Assembly: GCF_034702125.1 (NCBI RefSeq)
Contig: NC_085869.1
Location: 48,756,042-48,820,041 of the forward strand
DNA from: Engraulis encrasicolus
Lineage: Eukaryota > Chordata > Actinopteri > Clupeiformes > Engraulidae
DNA length: 64,000 nucleotides
Reading direction: 5' to 3'
In this document: in pieces, positions 1 to 11,180 of the stretch
Position numbering within the stretch: position 1 is the first letter of the stretch
Layout of the letters: every line of letters begins with the position of its first letter
Translations under genes and position numbers: made by a program
The notes under the pieces: model-generated
What the model was told of the DNA's origin: nothing
What the model saw: the letters and a program-made list of their open reading frames with translations, nothing else
The model's database searches: none

Positions 1-1800
1 TCTGCGCTTTTGCAGACGTTGGCAACAAGGAAAGTGGTCACGTCTTTCAAGCTCGGAAGTTAAGTTTTCAACTAGGACTAGTTGGTGAACAAACATGGGA
101 TGAATGAATGGATCCATGCAAGTCATCTGTTAACAAGGCAAATTAAATTGTATGTAATGACTAGAAAATCATATTGACAAGCTTGCGGTTATGGAATGAC
201 AGTGGCGTCAGTGAACTCGGCGATGTCCTCAACGAGCCAAAACTTATCCGTGAAACATGCAAATAAACTAGGCTACAACAAGAATTGTATAAATAGTTGG
301 ACAATTAAAAGCTATTAGCCTCTGTGAAATGCGGATCTGAGAGGGGTGTAGTACACTTGACAACCATGTTTTCTCTGGATTTGAGATTTTAAAAGGTATG
401 AAAGGCATGCTGTCTATCATATTTATTTTATAAATGTTAAAAATGTGTCAAATAGCAACCTGTGAGCTTCAATAAGCATTTGCAAATCACAATCACTTTG
501 CCAATAGGCCTACCACAATCACAGGTGAACTAAACAGGCCACAGCTAACCAGAGGAACATGGTACTGTAATTATAATGGAGATAGATATAATTTGGTTAC
601 AACTTCACGGTTCAATTTTCTGAACAGGTCTATATCTACATGGATGACACCACATCATGACACACATATCTTATGTGTCTAAAAAGGAACTGAATTTCCT
701 TGGCGGAGGTCTGCGCTCTCTGAGTGCATTTCTAGTTAATTATGTAAACATAAATATTGGGAGCCGAAAGAGCCGGCTCTCCATAGTAAGAAGAGCCAAT
801 AGAACCGCATCTCAAAGAAGAGCCGAAAATCCCATCACTACAACTCGGGCGGGTTTGTTTAGTTTACTATGCTATCAGAACGTCGTTTTGGCTTTGATTT
901 GTGTGAAATTGAGATGGCTTGTGCTGAGATGACTTGTAATGAATTGTGCTCTTCAAGTTAGGAAATGAGTCTTTAAAGATAAAAACGCTTATAAAGCTAT
1001 GGTATCCTTAATGTCCTGTGGGATAAATAAACTCTACCATGATATGTCTTATGATCATGGACCTGTATCCCATTTTTACTATTGCTTCTTTGTTCTACAT
1101 TGTATAGTACTGTACCAATGTGCATGTGTGTGCTTTTGGCCAACTGTGAATCCCTCAACTCACTGATTACTGAAGTGCTCCCTCTCATTGTTGATTACCA
1201 CATGTGGCATCCTGTAATTGATTACCAAAAGGACTCTGAGACTGTAACGTGTACCAGAGGGGCATAGAAGGGGTATTCCACGGTTTTAGGTTTCATATTC
1301 CTACCTCTGATAAATAATTCTTATCTACAATGTGGACAAATTTTACCCTCTTCATAGTTATTTGAATTGTACATCTAAACTGATGTTACTGAAAATGTAA
1401 AAATATACACACCGGCCCATTTCAGGATCATCAGCGGTCACTCGAAACGAGTATTACTTTCTACTTCTGACTATTCAGGACACTGAAGAGACCAAATATT
1501 TGATCCACATATTTTGTTGCAGTGTGGGCATGAGGAAGTAGAGGTGGCGGGTACTGCTGGAGCCTTTTCCTTCTGATCCTTTCAGCCCATGTAAACATCA
1601 GCCTATACAGCTACATTGCAAAATAAGCTAAGCAAAGAGACTGTGGTACTGCTCTATACATTAAAAAAAAATGAAATCACCCAATATGTTGAGACATATG
1701 ACACAAGATGTCTACCATGTTGAAACCAAAGCAAAACACTCCTTCCAATCATTTTACTCAATTGAATGCACATAAAAAAAACAAAATTGATCTCTTTGTA
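1..1800. other. Left flank, no gene seen
   Basis: No coding exon is recognised. Positions 686-735 (ttccttggcggagg, then tctgcgctctctgagtgc) match the tail style of fish RTE-type LINEs. Around 762-845, repeated gagccg/cggctc words resemble termini of old fish hAT repeats. The remainder is unremarkable AT-rich sequence. Confidence 0.4.
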
Positions 1801-1812
1801 CATTCAAAAAGT

Positions 1813-1818
1813 TTTATT
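1813..1818 (-). terminator. Poly(A) signal of crystallin gene 1
   Basis: AATAAA on the minus strand, 19 bp past the stop codon of gene 1. Confidence 0.7.
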
Positions 1819-1836
1819 TACATTTTTGGAAGTTCT

Positions 1837-3687
1837 TTAGTACCAAGAATCCATGATGCGCCTCATGCTCATGAATCTCATGTCAGGGTATCCCATGTTT
1901 CTCCAGCTTCTGTACTCTCCAGGAGGGAAGTAGTACTGTCTTCCTCTGTACTGGGGCTGCTCATACATGAGCCAGTGGCCATCCATCACATGGCAAGACT
2001 GGCAGTGGTTCATACGGTAGCGATCCATGATGCTGTCACAGTCATCCATCATCTCGTGCATCTGACCACCAAAGTTCTCCCTCTCGTAGATCCTCATTCT
2101 GTAGTTTCCTCTGTGCTGTAAGCATCAGAAGACAGAGCCAGCATTAGAAAAAAATGTGTAGAATATACATGTATCTGTAATGCTCAAAATGATGATTATA
2201 GCTTGTGTGTCCTAATTTGTTTACCATGGGAATGAAGCGGCAGGATCTGATGGAGTTGTGCCAACCCCACATGCTCATGTAATCGGGGTATTCTCCCCTC
2301 CTCATGAAATACTGCATGCCCATGTAGTTGGGCTGGTCGTACATCATCCAGCAGCCGTTGTGCACCCTGAAGGAGCCGCAGCGGCTGAGGTAGGGGGAGA
2401 AGTCAGCATAGTCTCCATTGCAGTCCCAGGAACGGCCCCCAAAGTTCCTCTCCTCGTAGAAGGTCACCTGGAGAGCAAAAGGAAGTTTATGTCTGTTATG
2501 GTTCAGAGTAGAGTAGAAGGCAATTAAAGATGATGTTCTAAGTTTTTCATTCTAGTTTAGCTGTCATTGATTCTTTAATTCACTGGGTGACAACTACAAA
2601 GTTCTTTCTGTCAAGAATGATGAGGTCATGTACCACTACTGCATCAGTGAAAAAGTAAGAACGTTTTCCCTTTTTTTCAGTTCATCACCTGCCTTGCATA
2701 TTTTGTCATATTCAACTAGATGACTGACCAGGGTTGCGTTTCCCCCCCAAAAAAGAGTAGTATTTAAGTATGATTTCCCCTGGCCTATACATGCTCGTAT
2801 CACATCATTATAGGTTTATACATACAATTATTTTATATAACTCTTTACGACGTTTGTTCTCACACATGCAAATGAAATGCTTCCACAAAGTAAATCTACG
2901 TGGTAGAATAGTGTACGGTATGTAGAAACATTTAGTGAGGGTGTGAGCCCTATTTCTCATATATTGCCAAAAGGGCACCTCCTATTTAAAGTGATACTGT
3001 CCCATTTTTGGAAATAAGCTTGTTTTACACCTTTCCTTGAGTTAAATGATTGGGTTTTACCTTTCTCTTGTACTTTCAACCATTCTCTGAGTATGGCCGT
3101 TCAAATTTTACCTCTAAGCTAGCAGTTAACATTGAGTCCTATGAGGGCAGTTAGCCGCCAGCTGGTCTCATAGGACTCAATGTTAATTGCTGGCTTGGAG
3201 GTAAAATTTGCATTGCGATACTGAGAGGACAACAGGAAGTACAGGAGAAAGGTAAAACCCAATCATTTAACTCAAGGAGAGGTGTAAAAAAAAAGCTCAT
3301 TCCCAAAAATGGGACAGTATTACTTTAAGTACTACTTAGGCTTAAGTACCAACACAGCCCAGACGGACTGAGATTTTACCACAAATAGTTATGCCATTGT
3401 ACATGTTAGCGAGTCTGTATTCAGTTATGGTACTGTCCTCTGGGGACTATGGCTGTTGTTCATTTGTATATTTAGTTCTTCCTTCTTCGCATGTCTAAAC
3501 TTGCTTGAATATGAAATATTCTTAATTGAATTGGAATCTTATTTAAGGAAAATGTGTCAATACATTTTCAACAACAAAAATCAGCTAACATAGACATCTG
3601 ACAGCAGCAGCATAATATTGTGTTGTTAAATACAAGTGTATATTTGAAAGCAAGTGTTCTCTAAATGCATCTTACCCTGCCCATCAT
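1837..3687 (-). CDS. crygm: Gamma-crystallin M-type, gene 1 (three exons)
   Basis: Structural lens protein of 177 residues. Exons read on the minus strand: exon 1 3676-3687 (Met-Met-Gly-Arg), exon 2 2225-2467 (81 codons, Greek keys 1 and 2, begins V-T-F-Y-E-E), exon 3 1837-2115 (Greek keys 3 and 4, begins [10 protein letters not shown], ends D-S-W-Y then TAA). Splice sites are canonical: donors GTAAGA and GTAAAC, acceptors CTCCAG and TTACAG, all phase 0. Methionine is about 13% of residues (23 of 177), the hallmark of fish M-type gammas packed in very dense lenses. The N-domain is unusual for an M-type in having four tryptophans, including the paired W in M-W-G-W. The second of two tandem ATGs gives the usual Met-Gly start. 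Intron 1 (1208 bp) hosts a foldback element. The closest relative in the window is the gene at 9116-10172. Family assignment is firm; the exact paralog number is not. Confidence 0.93.
2987..3327. mobile_element. Foldback MITE in intron 1 of crystallin gene 1
   Basis: About 340 bp that is almost wholly palindromic. The left arm starts taaagtgatactgtccc and the right arm ends gggacagtattacttta. Pairing continues through the arms (agtcctatga against tcataggact) to a short centre near 3145-3165. No coding capacity. It resembles non-autonomous DNA transposons of the foldback type. Confidence 0.8.
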
Positions 3688-3743
3688 GATGACTGCTTGT
3701 CTGGGTCTCAAAGCTGGCTTGTCATTACGATGCCCGAGTGGTG

Positions 3744-3808
3744 TTTTTATACTGCACTTCACACCTGACCATATGCTCTACCTTTGTTACAAAGCCCTGA
3801 GTCATCAG
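3744..3808 (-). promoter_or_regulatory. Gene 1 promoter: TATA, inverted Sox pair, AP-1/Maf-like site
   Basis: On the minus strand, TATAAAAA (3744-3751) lies about 57 bp upstream of the start codon. An inverted pair of CTTTGT-like Sox sites, CTTTGTTACAAAG, is at 3782-3794. TGAGTCA, extending to a CTGATGACTCA half-MARE, is at 3798-3808. Sox and large Maf proteins are established activators of gamma-crystallin promoters; binding here is inferred. Confidence 0.7.
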
Positions 3809-3850
3809 CCCAATCGTGTTGTACCGGGCTTGTTTTCAAAGCGGAACCCA

Positions 3851-3877
3851 AAGGGTTATTATTTGTTACTGAATGCA
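3851..3877 (-). promoter_or_regulatory. Distal conserved block upstream of gene 1
   Basis: A 27-bp block that recurs at 10333-10359 (gene 3) and 36576-36602 (gene 4), with cores GGGTTATTA and TGAATGCA. I do not recognise the factor. It lies about 60 bp beyond the Sox pair in each promoter. Confidence 0.5.
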
Positions 3878-4350
3878 TTTAGAATAATGACCAGAGAATA
3901 TTCCCTTAGCATTGAATTGTTTAAATATGAGCTGTTTGAAATGTTTGTCTGGACATGGATGATGTACAAACCATGCATATAAGCCCAATGTTATTGTTTC
4001 TCACCAATGCAGTGCAATGGGATGGCCGTTGTTGTTTATTTCTTTAATTGCTGCTTGAAAACCTGGCTCAACCAGACAAGAAAAAGATGTTGTGCTACAT
4101 ATTGATTATAATGAATGTCAGTAATATATGTGTTACATGTTTATGTAGAGCTGAACTTGATATCTCCCTGAAAGCTGCTTTAATGGTTAGCAATTTTAAT
4201 TTTAAAAAAACTTAACACAGCGGATTGAAAGATGTACAGTATTTTTTAAGCTCGTGTAAGTATGCATGTGTAACTGCTCAACCTGTAGGTAGCCTACATA
4301 AAAACAATTAAAACAAATCAAACAATGACAGATTGTTACATCTAAAAGTG

Positions 4351-4356
4351 TTTAAT
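4351..4356 (-). terminator. Poly(A) signal of crystallin gene 2
   Basis: The variant ATTAAA on the minus strand, about 43 bp past the stop codon. The other six genes have AATAAA. Confidence 0.55.
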
Positions 4357-4398
4357 TAGACATCACTATTCTTTTTTTCAAAATAACATTAGAAGTTA

Positions 4399-5550
4399 TT
4401 AACAAGACTCCATGATGCGCCTGATAGACTCAATCCTCATAGGCCCCAATCCCATGTCACCGAAGGTCGAGTACACTCCCGGCTTCACGTAAATCATGCG
4501 ACCCCTGTAGTTGGACTTCTCGTACATGAGCCAGTGTCCGTGTGTCACGTTGCAGGACTGGCAGTTGGAAATGAGGAAACATTCTTGGACGGAATCACAG
4601 TCGTCCATGAGCTCATGCATCGGCCCTTTGAAATGTTCTCTTTCGAAAATCCGCATGCGGAAGACTCCCTGATGCTGTTGTTGGAGGACACCAAAGTCAG
4701 TGTTATTAGGAAATCAGGTTCAAATAACCCATAACAACTGCAACATCCACCATGCAGCCTTTCTCAAGCTGCAGGTGCTGAGAATGTGCAGCAAACCTTT
4801 CAAGTATGCTTAAGTGAGAATATTAACAGCCCTCTGGTATCTTTACTAATCCTTTTTATTTGGGCGGAACACAGTTTCCATGCGAGTGTTCAACTATTTT
4901 CACTTATAAAAGTCTGAATCTACCCCTTTTGCGTTCTTGAAGTAAACCAGTTGGTCAACGACAGGACATCAAATTAGTGTGTTATGTGTTGGTTCATATT
5001 GTTTATGGAACAGTTTCACATACAGTACATGTAAAATGTCTCACATTCACTCATGTTCTTTCACATTGTCATGACCACACAATTTCAGCGCACCATTGGA
5101 ATAATGCGGCATGATCTGATGCAGTCATTCATGCTCAAGCCCCCCAGTCGTGGGTTGTCAGGGTAGTCCCCTCGCCGAACCATCATCTGCTGACCCATGT
5201 AGTCGGGGAGCTCATAGACCATGAAGCAGCCACTCAACACCCTGCAGGAGTTGCAGCAGCTGATGGCGGAAGTCAAATCACAACAGTCACTGCTTGTTTC
5301 ATAAGAGCGACCCTCGAAGTTCCTCTCTTCAAAGAAGACGATCTGAACAAAACGCATAATTACTCATTGAATATCAACCCTCTACAGCAATACACATATT
5401 ACCTCAAGCCTTTGATATTGTAAACCTCCTCTTTGCTTGAAAAAAAATCCCAGACACTTTAAGTTAATTTCTGTTGGTTAGGGAGTGAATTAACTATTGT
5501 AGTCATCATACAGTACTTTTCAGGATAATAAACTCTCTCACCTTGCCCAT
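4399..5550 (-). CDS. crygm: Divergent gamma-crystallin M-type, gene 2 (three exons)
   Basis: Exon 1 5542-5550 (Met-Gly-Lys, donor GTGAGA), exon 2 5094-5342 (83 codons, begins I-V-F-F-E-E-R-N-F), exon 3 4399-4674 (begins H-Q-G-V-F-R-M-R-I-F, ends M-E-S-C). The predicted protein has 177 residues with two beta-gamma crystallin domains. It is clearly the most divergent M-type here. The N-domain has no tryptophan (C-F-M-V-Y replaces C-W-M-x-Y) and eight cysteines, and the whole protein has only one Trp, in G-H-W-L-M-Y. The exon 2 donor is weak: ATG followed by GTGCGC, and read-through meets a stop two codons later. The frame is otherwise open and the TATA box is good, so I call it a gene, but mis-splicing or early decay is possible. 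Confidence 0.85.
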
Positions 5551-5608
5551 GTTGAATTTAAGAACTTGGCACTAGTGCAGTGGTACTAAATCAACATGTT
5601 ATCAGTGT

Positions 5609-5679
5609 CTTTTATACTGATCTTAATAGTCATGATGTGTGTCCCCATTGTGAACAAAGTGTGAACGTCACACTCAGCA
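5609..5679 (-). promoter_or_regulatory. Gene 2 promoter: TATA, Sox pair, TGCTGAG
   Basis: TATAAAAG (minus strand) is at 5609-5616. An inverted Sox-like pair, CATTGTGAACAAAG, is at 5646-5659. A TGCTGAG Maf half-site is at 5673-5679 on the minus strand. The layout parallels gene 1, but the spacing and sequence have diverged. Confidence 0.55.
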
Positions 5680-6980
5680 AACCTATGTTTGTCAGTGTTG
5701 TTTGTCAAGTAGGTTAGTAAATGGTTATTATTTACAATGGTTTACCTCTGGGGGCATTGCCAGACTGTTCTTGTGTGGTGAACAGTGTTGATTGGTGGAG
5801 AGAGGATGTTGGCCAGTTGGCCAACGGGATCATGGCCAGTTAAAATCTATAAAAAATGGCTTAGTAAAATCTCTTCCTCAGCTGGTGGATTAGAGGAAAC
5901 TCTAAACAAAACATCTCTTCCAGTTGAGTTACATTTTTGGTTTGTTTCATCTTGTTACTATTGCATATGGGAAGTGGTTATAGTCTCCAGTCTTCAAATG
6001 GACAGTGCAAACACTCTCAGCTTTTAGTAGTCAAATGGAGAGGTACTAGCAGTAGCAAAAGTAATGTGTAATTGTTGAACATTTGTTGTATAAATGTGTT
6101 AAATTTTGGATTTGGCCAGCAAACAGAATGTAGCCCAGGTTTTATTCTGACTCGAGGTAATTTCCTGATCCTCCCCTATATTTCTCTCCCCCACTCGCTT
6201 CCTGTCCCCTCACACTATTTTTTACACATTTTATCTGACTATTTTATCTAATCAACCCTGATTAAACAAAATTTTACAAAAGTGATTACCATGATTTGGT
6301 GAGGGGAGTGGATAGAATTTATTTCCTTTGCAAGTAAGGACTCACCCTTGTGAATTCTCTCTTTTTAAGTACTACATGCCCACACAGTTACAGAAACACC
6401 TAACAACAGCTACCTTATCACAGGACTGCAGTTGTCATTGTCATTGGTAATTTTCCTGTCATTTAAATCCCTTCGTGTGTTTTGAACAATTAATGCAGCA
6501 TTCCTATTTGTACCTTAATTTTCACTCATACGAGTACAGTATGTCTACTTGGGGGGTAGATATCATTCTCATATAATTCATTTAGTATTCAAACCATTCT
6601 TAAACCACAGCCAATCACAATCAAGTGAAGCTGACATGCTTTATATTTTTTTGTATTTCTGCAAAATTTTGTGAACACACATTTGGTTGCATTCCTTTGC
6701 CCACCTTTGCTGACTGCCTGCCCTTTCTCTGTTTGTGGTTCTTTTTTCATACCGTCTCGTATTAAGCTTTAATACAGAATTATGAAGGTAACTTGACACA
6801 GCTAAAAAACATACATTTGTATTTTGAAAAATTTGCATTATTGGTAGAAATATAAACTCAACTATGGCACTATATTTGCTTTTATTCACAAATGTGTGAA
6901 GGATAGTACAGTTATGTAGATAGGATCTTATACACAGATCATAACTTGCACGTGGAGAGCAATAGGCCTACATTTAGCGT
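5680..6980. other. Intergenic stretch, no gene seen
   Basis: Nothing coding is recognised. At 6140-6235 a pyrimidine-rich segment (ttcctgatcctcccc, cgcttcctgtcc) matches the body of the SINE at 6992-7160, so it is probably a head-truncated copy. Confidence 0.4.
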
Positions 6981-6991
6981 TAAGAAATCTA

Positions 6992-7160
6992 ATGTGCGGC
7001 CCTGCCGTGGCCTCACTGGGTTACTACGCCGGCGACCCGGGTTCGATTCCGGCCCTGGTCATTTGCCGATTCCTTCCCCATCTCTCTCCCCACACTCACT
7101 TCCTGTCATAATCTCCACTTTCCTATCAATAAAGGCACAAAAGCCCCATAATGTAAAAAA
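6992..7160 (+). mobile_element. tRNA-derived SINE
   Basis: The tRNA-like head contains a perfect pol III B-box GGTTCGATTCC (7040-7050) preceded by a box-A-like tggcctcactggg. A pyrimidine-rich body (cacactcacttcctgtc) follows, then an ATAAAGGCACAAAAGCCCC-like end and a short A-rich tail. A head-less copy is near 6140 and a probable diverged copy near 53280. Confidence 0.75.
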
Positions 7161-7694
7161 AAGAAAGTTGCCCTTCTTCCTTACATTCGTAGGTCAACTC
7201 AAACCGAGGCTTAACTCAACTCAAGGCTTTCTAAACTTAAGGCAGCAGGGCGACTTACCTTTTTACATTTAACTGGCTGCAATTTTTTTACAGTGTAGTT
7301 TCCCTTCGCCTGCTCATCATCAGGTCGGTGAATAGTAGCTAACTAAACATTTTCTGAAGGTTTAGTGCACACTAGCTGTAGTATGGTGGAATGGTATAAG
7401 CTAGGTAGAGTGAACATGGATGTTCTTTTAGGAAAGGTCTCGTGCCTCAACATCAAAATGTTTGTATAGTTTCTACCAAACATTCTAATAGCCTACAGAA
7501 AATGCATATTGATGGGATATTTTACATTGGCTGATTTACAATCTTAACCAAATGAGTTGTCAATCAGGGCAGGACTAATTACTAATGACTGATGATTGAT
7601 GATTAATTCATGCATAATTCCTGATTTGTACTAGTCATTGACATAAACAGCAGCTACTAACTTTGATGCTACATTTATGCTTTTTAACTTTTTT

Positions 7695-8123
7695 AAGGAA
7701 CAGTACACCCTTTTTTCATTTTCACATATTTGCAGTATTTCCAAGCATTATTCATGAATGTGCATATCATTTTTGTTTATGTGTTTGCATTACCTAGTTT
7801 AACAGTACAGCCAAATTAAGAGTAGCAATGCAAGTCTATGGGTAGCAAACAAAACATCATCAAATGTAATTATAAACTACCTTAACAGTGATGCAAAATT
7901 CACCAGAGTGCAAAATAGCTATTTAATCCTGTCCTGTTATCACTTGTGGCTTGATGCTAATGCTGCCCATTTACTTCCAGTGATTATGCTAAGCTATGAT
8001 AATAATTCTGATCCAATAAATCTGAGTACTGAAAAAACATAGATGGAAATGATTGCACATTTATGAATAATTCTTGGAAATACAGCAAATATGTGAAAAT
8101 CAAAAAAGAGTGGACTGTTCCTT
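7695..8123. mobile_element. MITE family A, copy 1
   Basis: A 429-bp element with inverted ends of about 75 bp (outer aaggaacagtacacc / gagtggactgttcctt; inner parts also pair). No ORF. Other copies are at 18602-20183 (interrupted) and 55233-55632. Confidence 0.82.
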
Positions 8124-8201
8124 TGACTCTGGCTTAAATTATTCCATCAATTTATCTCATTTGCTTTCATATTTGCTTTGTTTGATGAACTCGTAACCAT
8201 C

Positions 8202-8615
8202 TTAAAGGACCAGTTCGGTCAATTTCAATATGCTGATGTACTTCTCACGCTACCCTTGACTTGTCAGTACCCGGTGATGCCACATATTTCGGCGCAGCTC
8301 TTTCCGAGATGTGAGCTATTCTAATGGGGGCAGCGTTTGTTTACATTTAAAACATTTTTAACATAGGCCTACTCCAAATATTTTCCCAAAAGGTACCGCT
8401 GTTTGCTAGTTCTCTTCCTGATGTTTTATAACCTTTTGGATGTTTTTGGGAATAATTTAAAATAAAAAAAAATGAAATGTAAACTGCCCCCATTACAATG
8501 ACCAGGATCTCAGGAACGGCTGAAGAAGAAGAAGAACAAATCTCAGGTACTGACAAGTCCAGGGTAGTGTGAGCATTACAACTGCATGTTGAAATTGACT
8601 GAACTGGTCCTTTAA
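8202..8615. mobile_element. TTAAAGG-ended MITE
   Basis: A 414-bp element. The left end TTAAAGGACCAGTTCGGTCA pairs with the right end TGACTGAACTGGTCCTTTAA, and the inner arms also pair (tgggggcagcgtttgtttac with gtaaactgccccca). TTAA at both edges would fit TTAA-targeting. No ORF. Confidence 0.78.
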
Positions 8616-9040
8616 TATAAGTGCAAAGTGCAAAAACAACTGTGCATTCTGCAAGTTCCTAAACACAAATGTTTTTTGCCCGTCTTTTTACCTATTTAAT
8701 CCCAAGCATCTATATTTCCACTGACTCTTTGATGAAATCATGTTGTATGCATTAATCCATTTTATATATGCATATGTCCTGTCCTTTCTCCACATTTGCC
8801 TTTTGTTTCATTGATACTTTACACATTATGCTGGCACAAGTTGTGATAGAACTGCTCCAGACATACTAATATTCTGAACATATGTGTTGACAACGTTTTA
8901 CACAAAATGACTTGGAAATTGTATTCCTGTGTTGGCAGGTCAGAGAAAATAGCAATTGGAACTATATTTTGTTGCTATTGACAAGGAAAACAGGGCCAAC
9001 ATCGAATTAAGATGGAAGTCTGCGTTTAACATTCAATTTT

Positions 9041-9046
9041 TTTATT
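9041..9046 (-). terminator. Poly(A) signal of crystallin gene 3
   Basis: AATAAA on the minus strand, 70 bp past the stop codon. Confidence 0.65.
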
Positions 9047-9115
9047 CAAATCTTCTAACAGTACATTGAAGTATTTTTCTAATACCAAGACACCATGATA
9101 CCAAGTTTCAATTGC

Positions 9116-10172
9116 TTAGTACATAGAGTCAGTGATACGCCTCATGCTGCTGAATCTCATGTTGGGGTATCCCATGTTTCTCCAGTTTCTGTACTCTCCA
9201 GGAGGGAAGTACCACTGTCTTCCTCTGTAGTTGGGATGCTCATACATGAGCCAGTTGCCCTCCATCACGTTGCAAGACATGCAGTGGTTCATACGGTAGC
9301 GATCCATCATGTTGTCACAGTCATCCATACACTCGTGCATCTGACCACCGAAGTTCTCCCTCTCGTAGATCCTCATTCTGTAGTTTCCTCTGTGCTGTGA
9401 ATTTAAGAGCGAACAATCATCAAAACAAATTCTTTGCTCAATAATGTCACTATCCCCAACAGAATTAAAATTGTACTTGTACTGTGTATTTTAAACTTAC
9501 CATGGGGATATGACGGCAGGAATGGATAGAGTTGTTCCAACCCCACATGCTCATGTAGTCGGGGTACTCTCCCCTTCTCATGAAGTACTGCATGCCCATG
9601 TAGTTGGGCTGGTCGTACATCATCCAGCAGCCGTTGTGCACCCTGAAGGAGCCGCAGCGGCTGAGGTAGGAGGAGAAGTCAGCATTGTCTCCATTGCAGT
9701 CCCAGGAACGGCCCCCAAAGTTCCTGTCCTCGTAGAAGGTCACCTGCAGAACAATTTGAGAGGTTTCATTATAACTGGGACTATAAGTCCAGTACAAACA
9801 CTGATTACGGACACAAGTCTCTAATAACACAAGTTAGTAAAAAGTAAAAAAGACTATTGGCATCAATACAATTGCCAATTTGCGCCAATTTCACATTCCT
9901 GACTTTTGCCCTAATTTCACTTGCTAGAGAAGTTAACGATTATAATAGTAAACATTTTTCAAAGCTGCAGCAGCACCTCATCAAATCACCAGCTCCACTG
10001 GTTCTCTCTTTGTCTCAGTGAGTTGAGTATAAAAAACTGAGACATTGAAAAAAGGTGCTATTAAAAGCACCATACATTTTTAGCAGCTAAAATATGCCAT
10101 ATGTAAAGAAATGGATGGATGTATTTCAAGCATTTGAAGTCGATTAGCATATTTTCTTACCTTGCCCATCAT
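9116..10172 (-). CDS. crygm: Gamma-crystallin M-type, gene 3 (three exons)
   Basis: Exon 1 10161-10172 (Met-Met-Gly-Lys, donor GTAAGA), exon 2 9501-9743 (81 codons, [11 protein letters not shown]), exon 3 9116-9394 (93 codons with stop, [10 protein letters not shown]). The product has 177 residues. It is a near-duplicate of the gene at 1837-3687: by eye 75 of 81 residues match in exon 2 but only about 77 of 92 in exon 3. It keeps the same four N-domain tryptophans and the same tandem ATG start. A poly(A) signal lies at 9041-9046 and a TATA box at 10225-10232. Upstream it shares the Sox-pair and AP-1/Maf-like module with genes 1 and 4. Its role is as a soluble lens structural protein. Confidence 0.93.
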
Positions 10173-10224
10173 GATTGCTGCTTGTGTCTCAAAGCTGGCT
10201 TGCCATTACGTTGGTTTGTGGCTG

Positions 10225-10288
10225 CTTTTATACTGACCACGACTCCTGACCACCTGGTGCACCTTTGTTTCAAAGCCCTGAGTCATCA
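10225..10288 (-). promoter_or_regulatory. Gene 3 promoter: TATA, inverted Sox pair, AP-1/Maf-like site
   Basis: TATAAAAG (minus strand) is at 10225-10232. CTTTGTTTCAAAG is at 10263-10275 and TGAGTCATCA at 10279-10288. The TATA-to-Sox-pair gap is 30 bp, the same as in gene 1. Confidence 0.7.
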
Positions 10289-10379
10289 ACCTAAGCGTGT
10301 TGCGGTGGCCTCGTCTTTCAAAACAGAGGCCACAGGGTTATTACATGGTATTGAATGCAGCTAGAAATAATGGTTTGTT

Positions 10380-11060
10380 TGTATATTGTCTACTTGTACG
10401 CCATGGAACATTCTCCTTACAAAAGCGCTGTTAGACTCTGAGCTGTTTCAGATGTGTTTGATGCCGGCACATGAGTAACGTACAGATAATGCACAGAGGC
10501 TCTCATGACTAAAATTGGACACTACCATTTACTCAACTTTACCATAGTCTGAATTATAGATTTAAGGCACTTCTGTATAATAGTTATTTGCTGTCTGTTA
10601 AATAGGTATTCAGCCTTTTTTTTTACTAATGTAAATACTCTTGTAAATGAACATTATTTTCTGGATTCTCAGATTATCTAAACAGAAATCTCAGATTATA
10701 TAAACAGGATAGTTGTAATTTTGTACTAAAATAACTTCACTCTTTTTGGGGACTGATCATTTTGTTTGCAATATCACTATGTATTTTTTATAAACAGCAA
10801 TTCTATGTCAATGTAAGATAATCATTTTTATTCTGAGTGTACCTAGTGTGCCCTGAAAGAGTTTTCAGTGATGCTGATCGCCTTATATTTTTTATAGTGC
10901 CATTTTACTCTCTGTTTAAGCCTCTTCATTTTCCTATGCTGGACGTAAAAACTGGGGTAAATATGACTTAACATATTGTAGACAGTAAAAGATAATTTGT
11001 TGTTGTGGTCTGCGTGAGGGCTTAAATGAACACCAGTGTTTTGAACTGTTAAAGCAAGGA
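10380..11060. other. Intergenic stretch upstream of gene 3, no gene seen
   Basis: The first ~120 bp still match the upstream region of gene 4 (a tgatgccggcacatgagtaacgtac-like stretch). The rest is AT-rich with no recognised feature. Confidence 0.45.
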
Positions 11061-11064
11061 TCAG

Positions 11065-11180
11065 TTAGGGCTGAGTACCGATCAGAATTTTTCGGTTTCG
11101 GTTCCGGTTCCAGAACCTACGTTTCGATGCCGATTCCTGACGGTGCCATTTTCGGTTCCTAATTTATAAACACTGGGGAT
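11065..11180 (+). mobile_element. hAT-like terminal fragment
   Basis: A segment starting tagggctgagtaccgatc with repeated ttcggtt/ggttcc words is typical of degenerate hAT ends in fish. I could not find a matching opposite end or a target duplication, so the limits are uncertain. The following 11180-12360 shows no gene. Confidence 0.4.

Noticed and set aside
2258..2527. Open frames antisense to crystallin exons (here and at 9095, 9510, 34902, 35874, 39043, 48761)
   Set aside because: They mirror the crystallin coding strand, lack their own splice logic or domains, and vanish where the crystallin exon ends.
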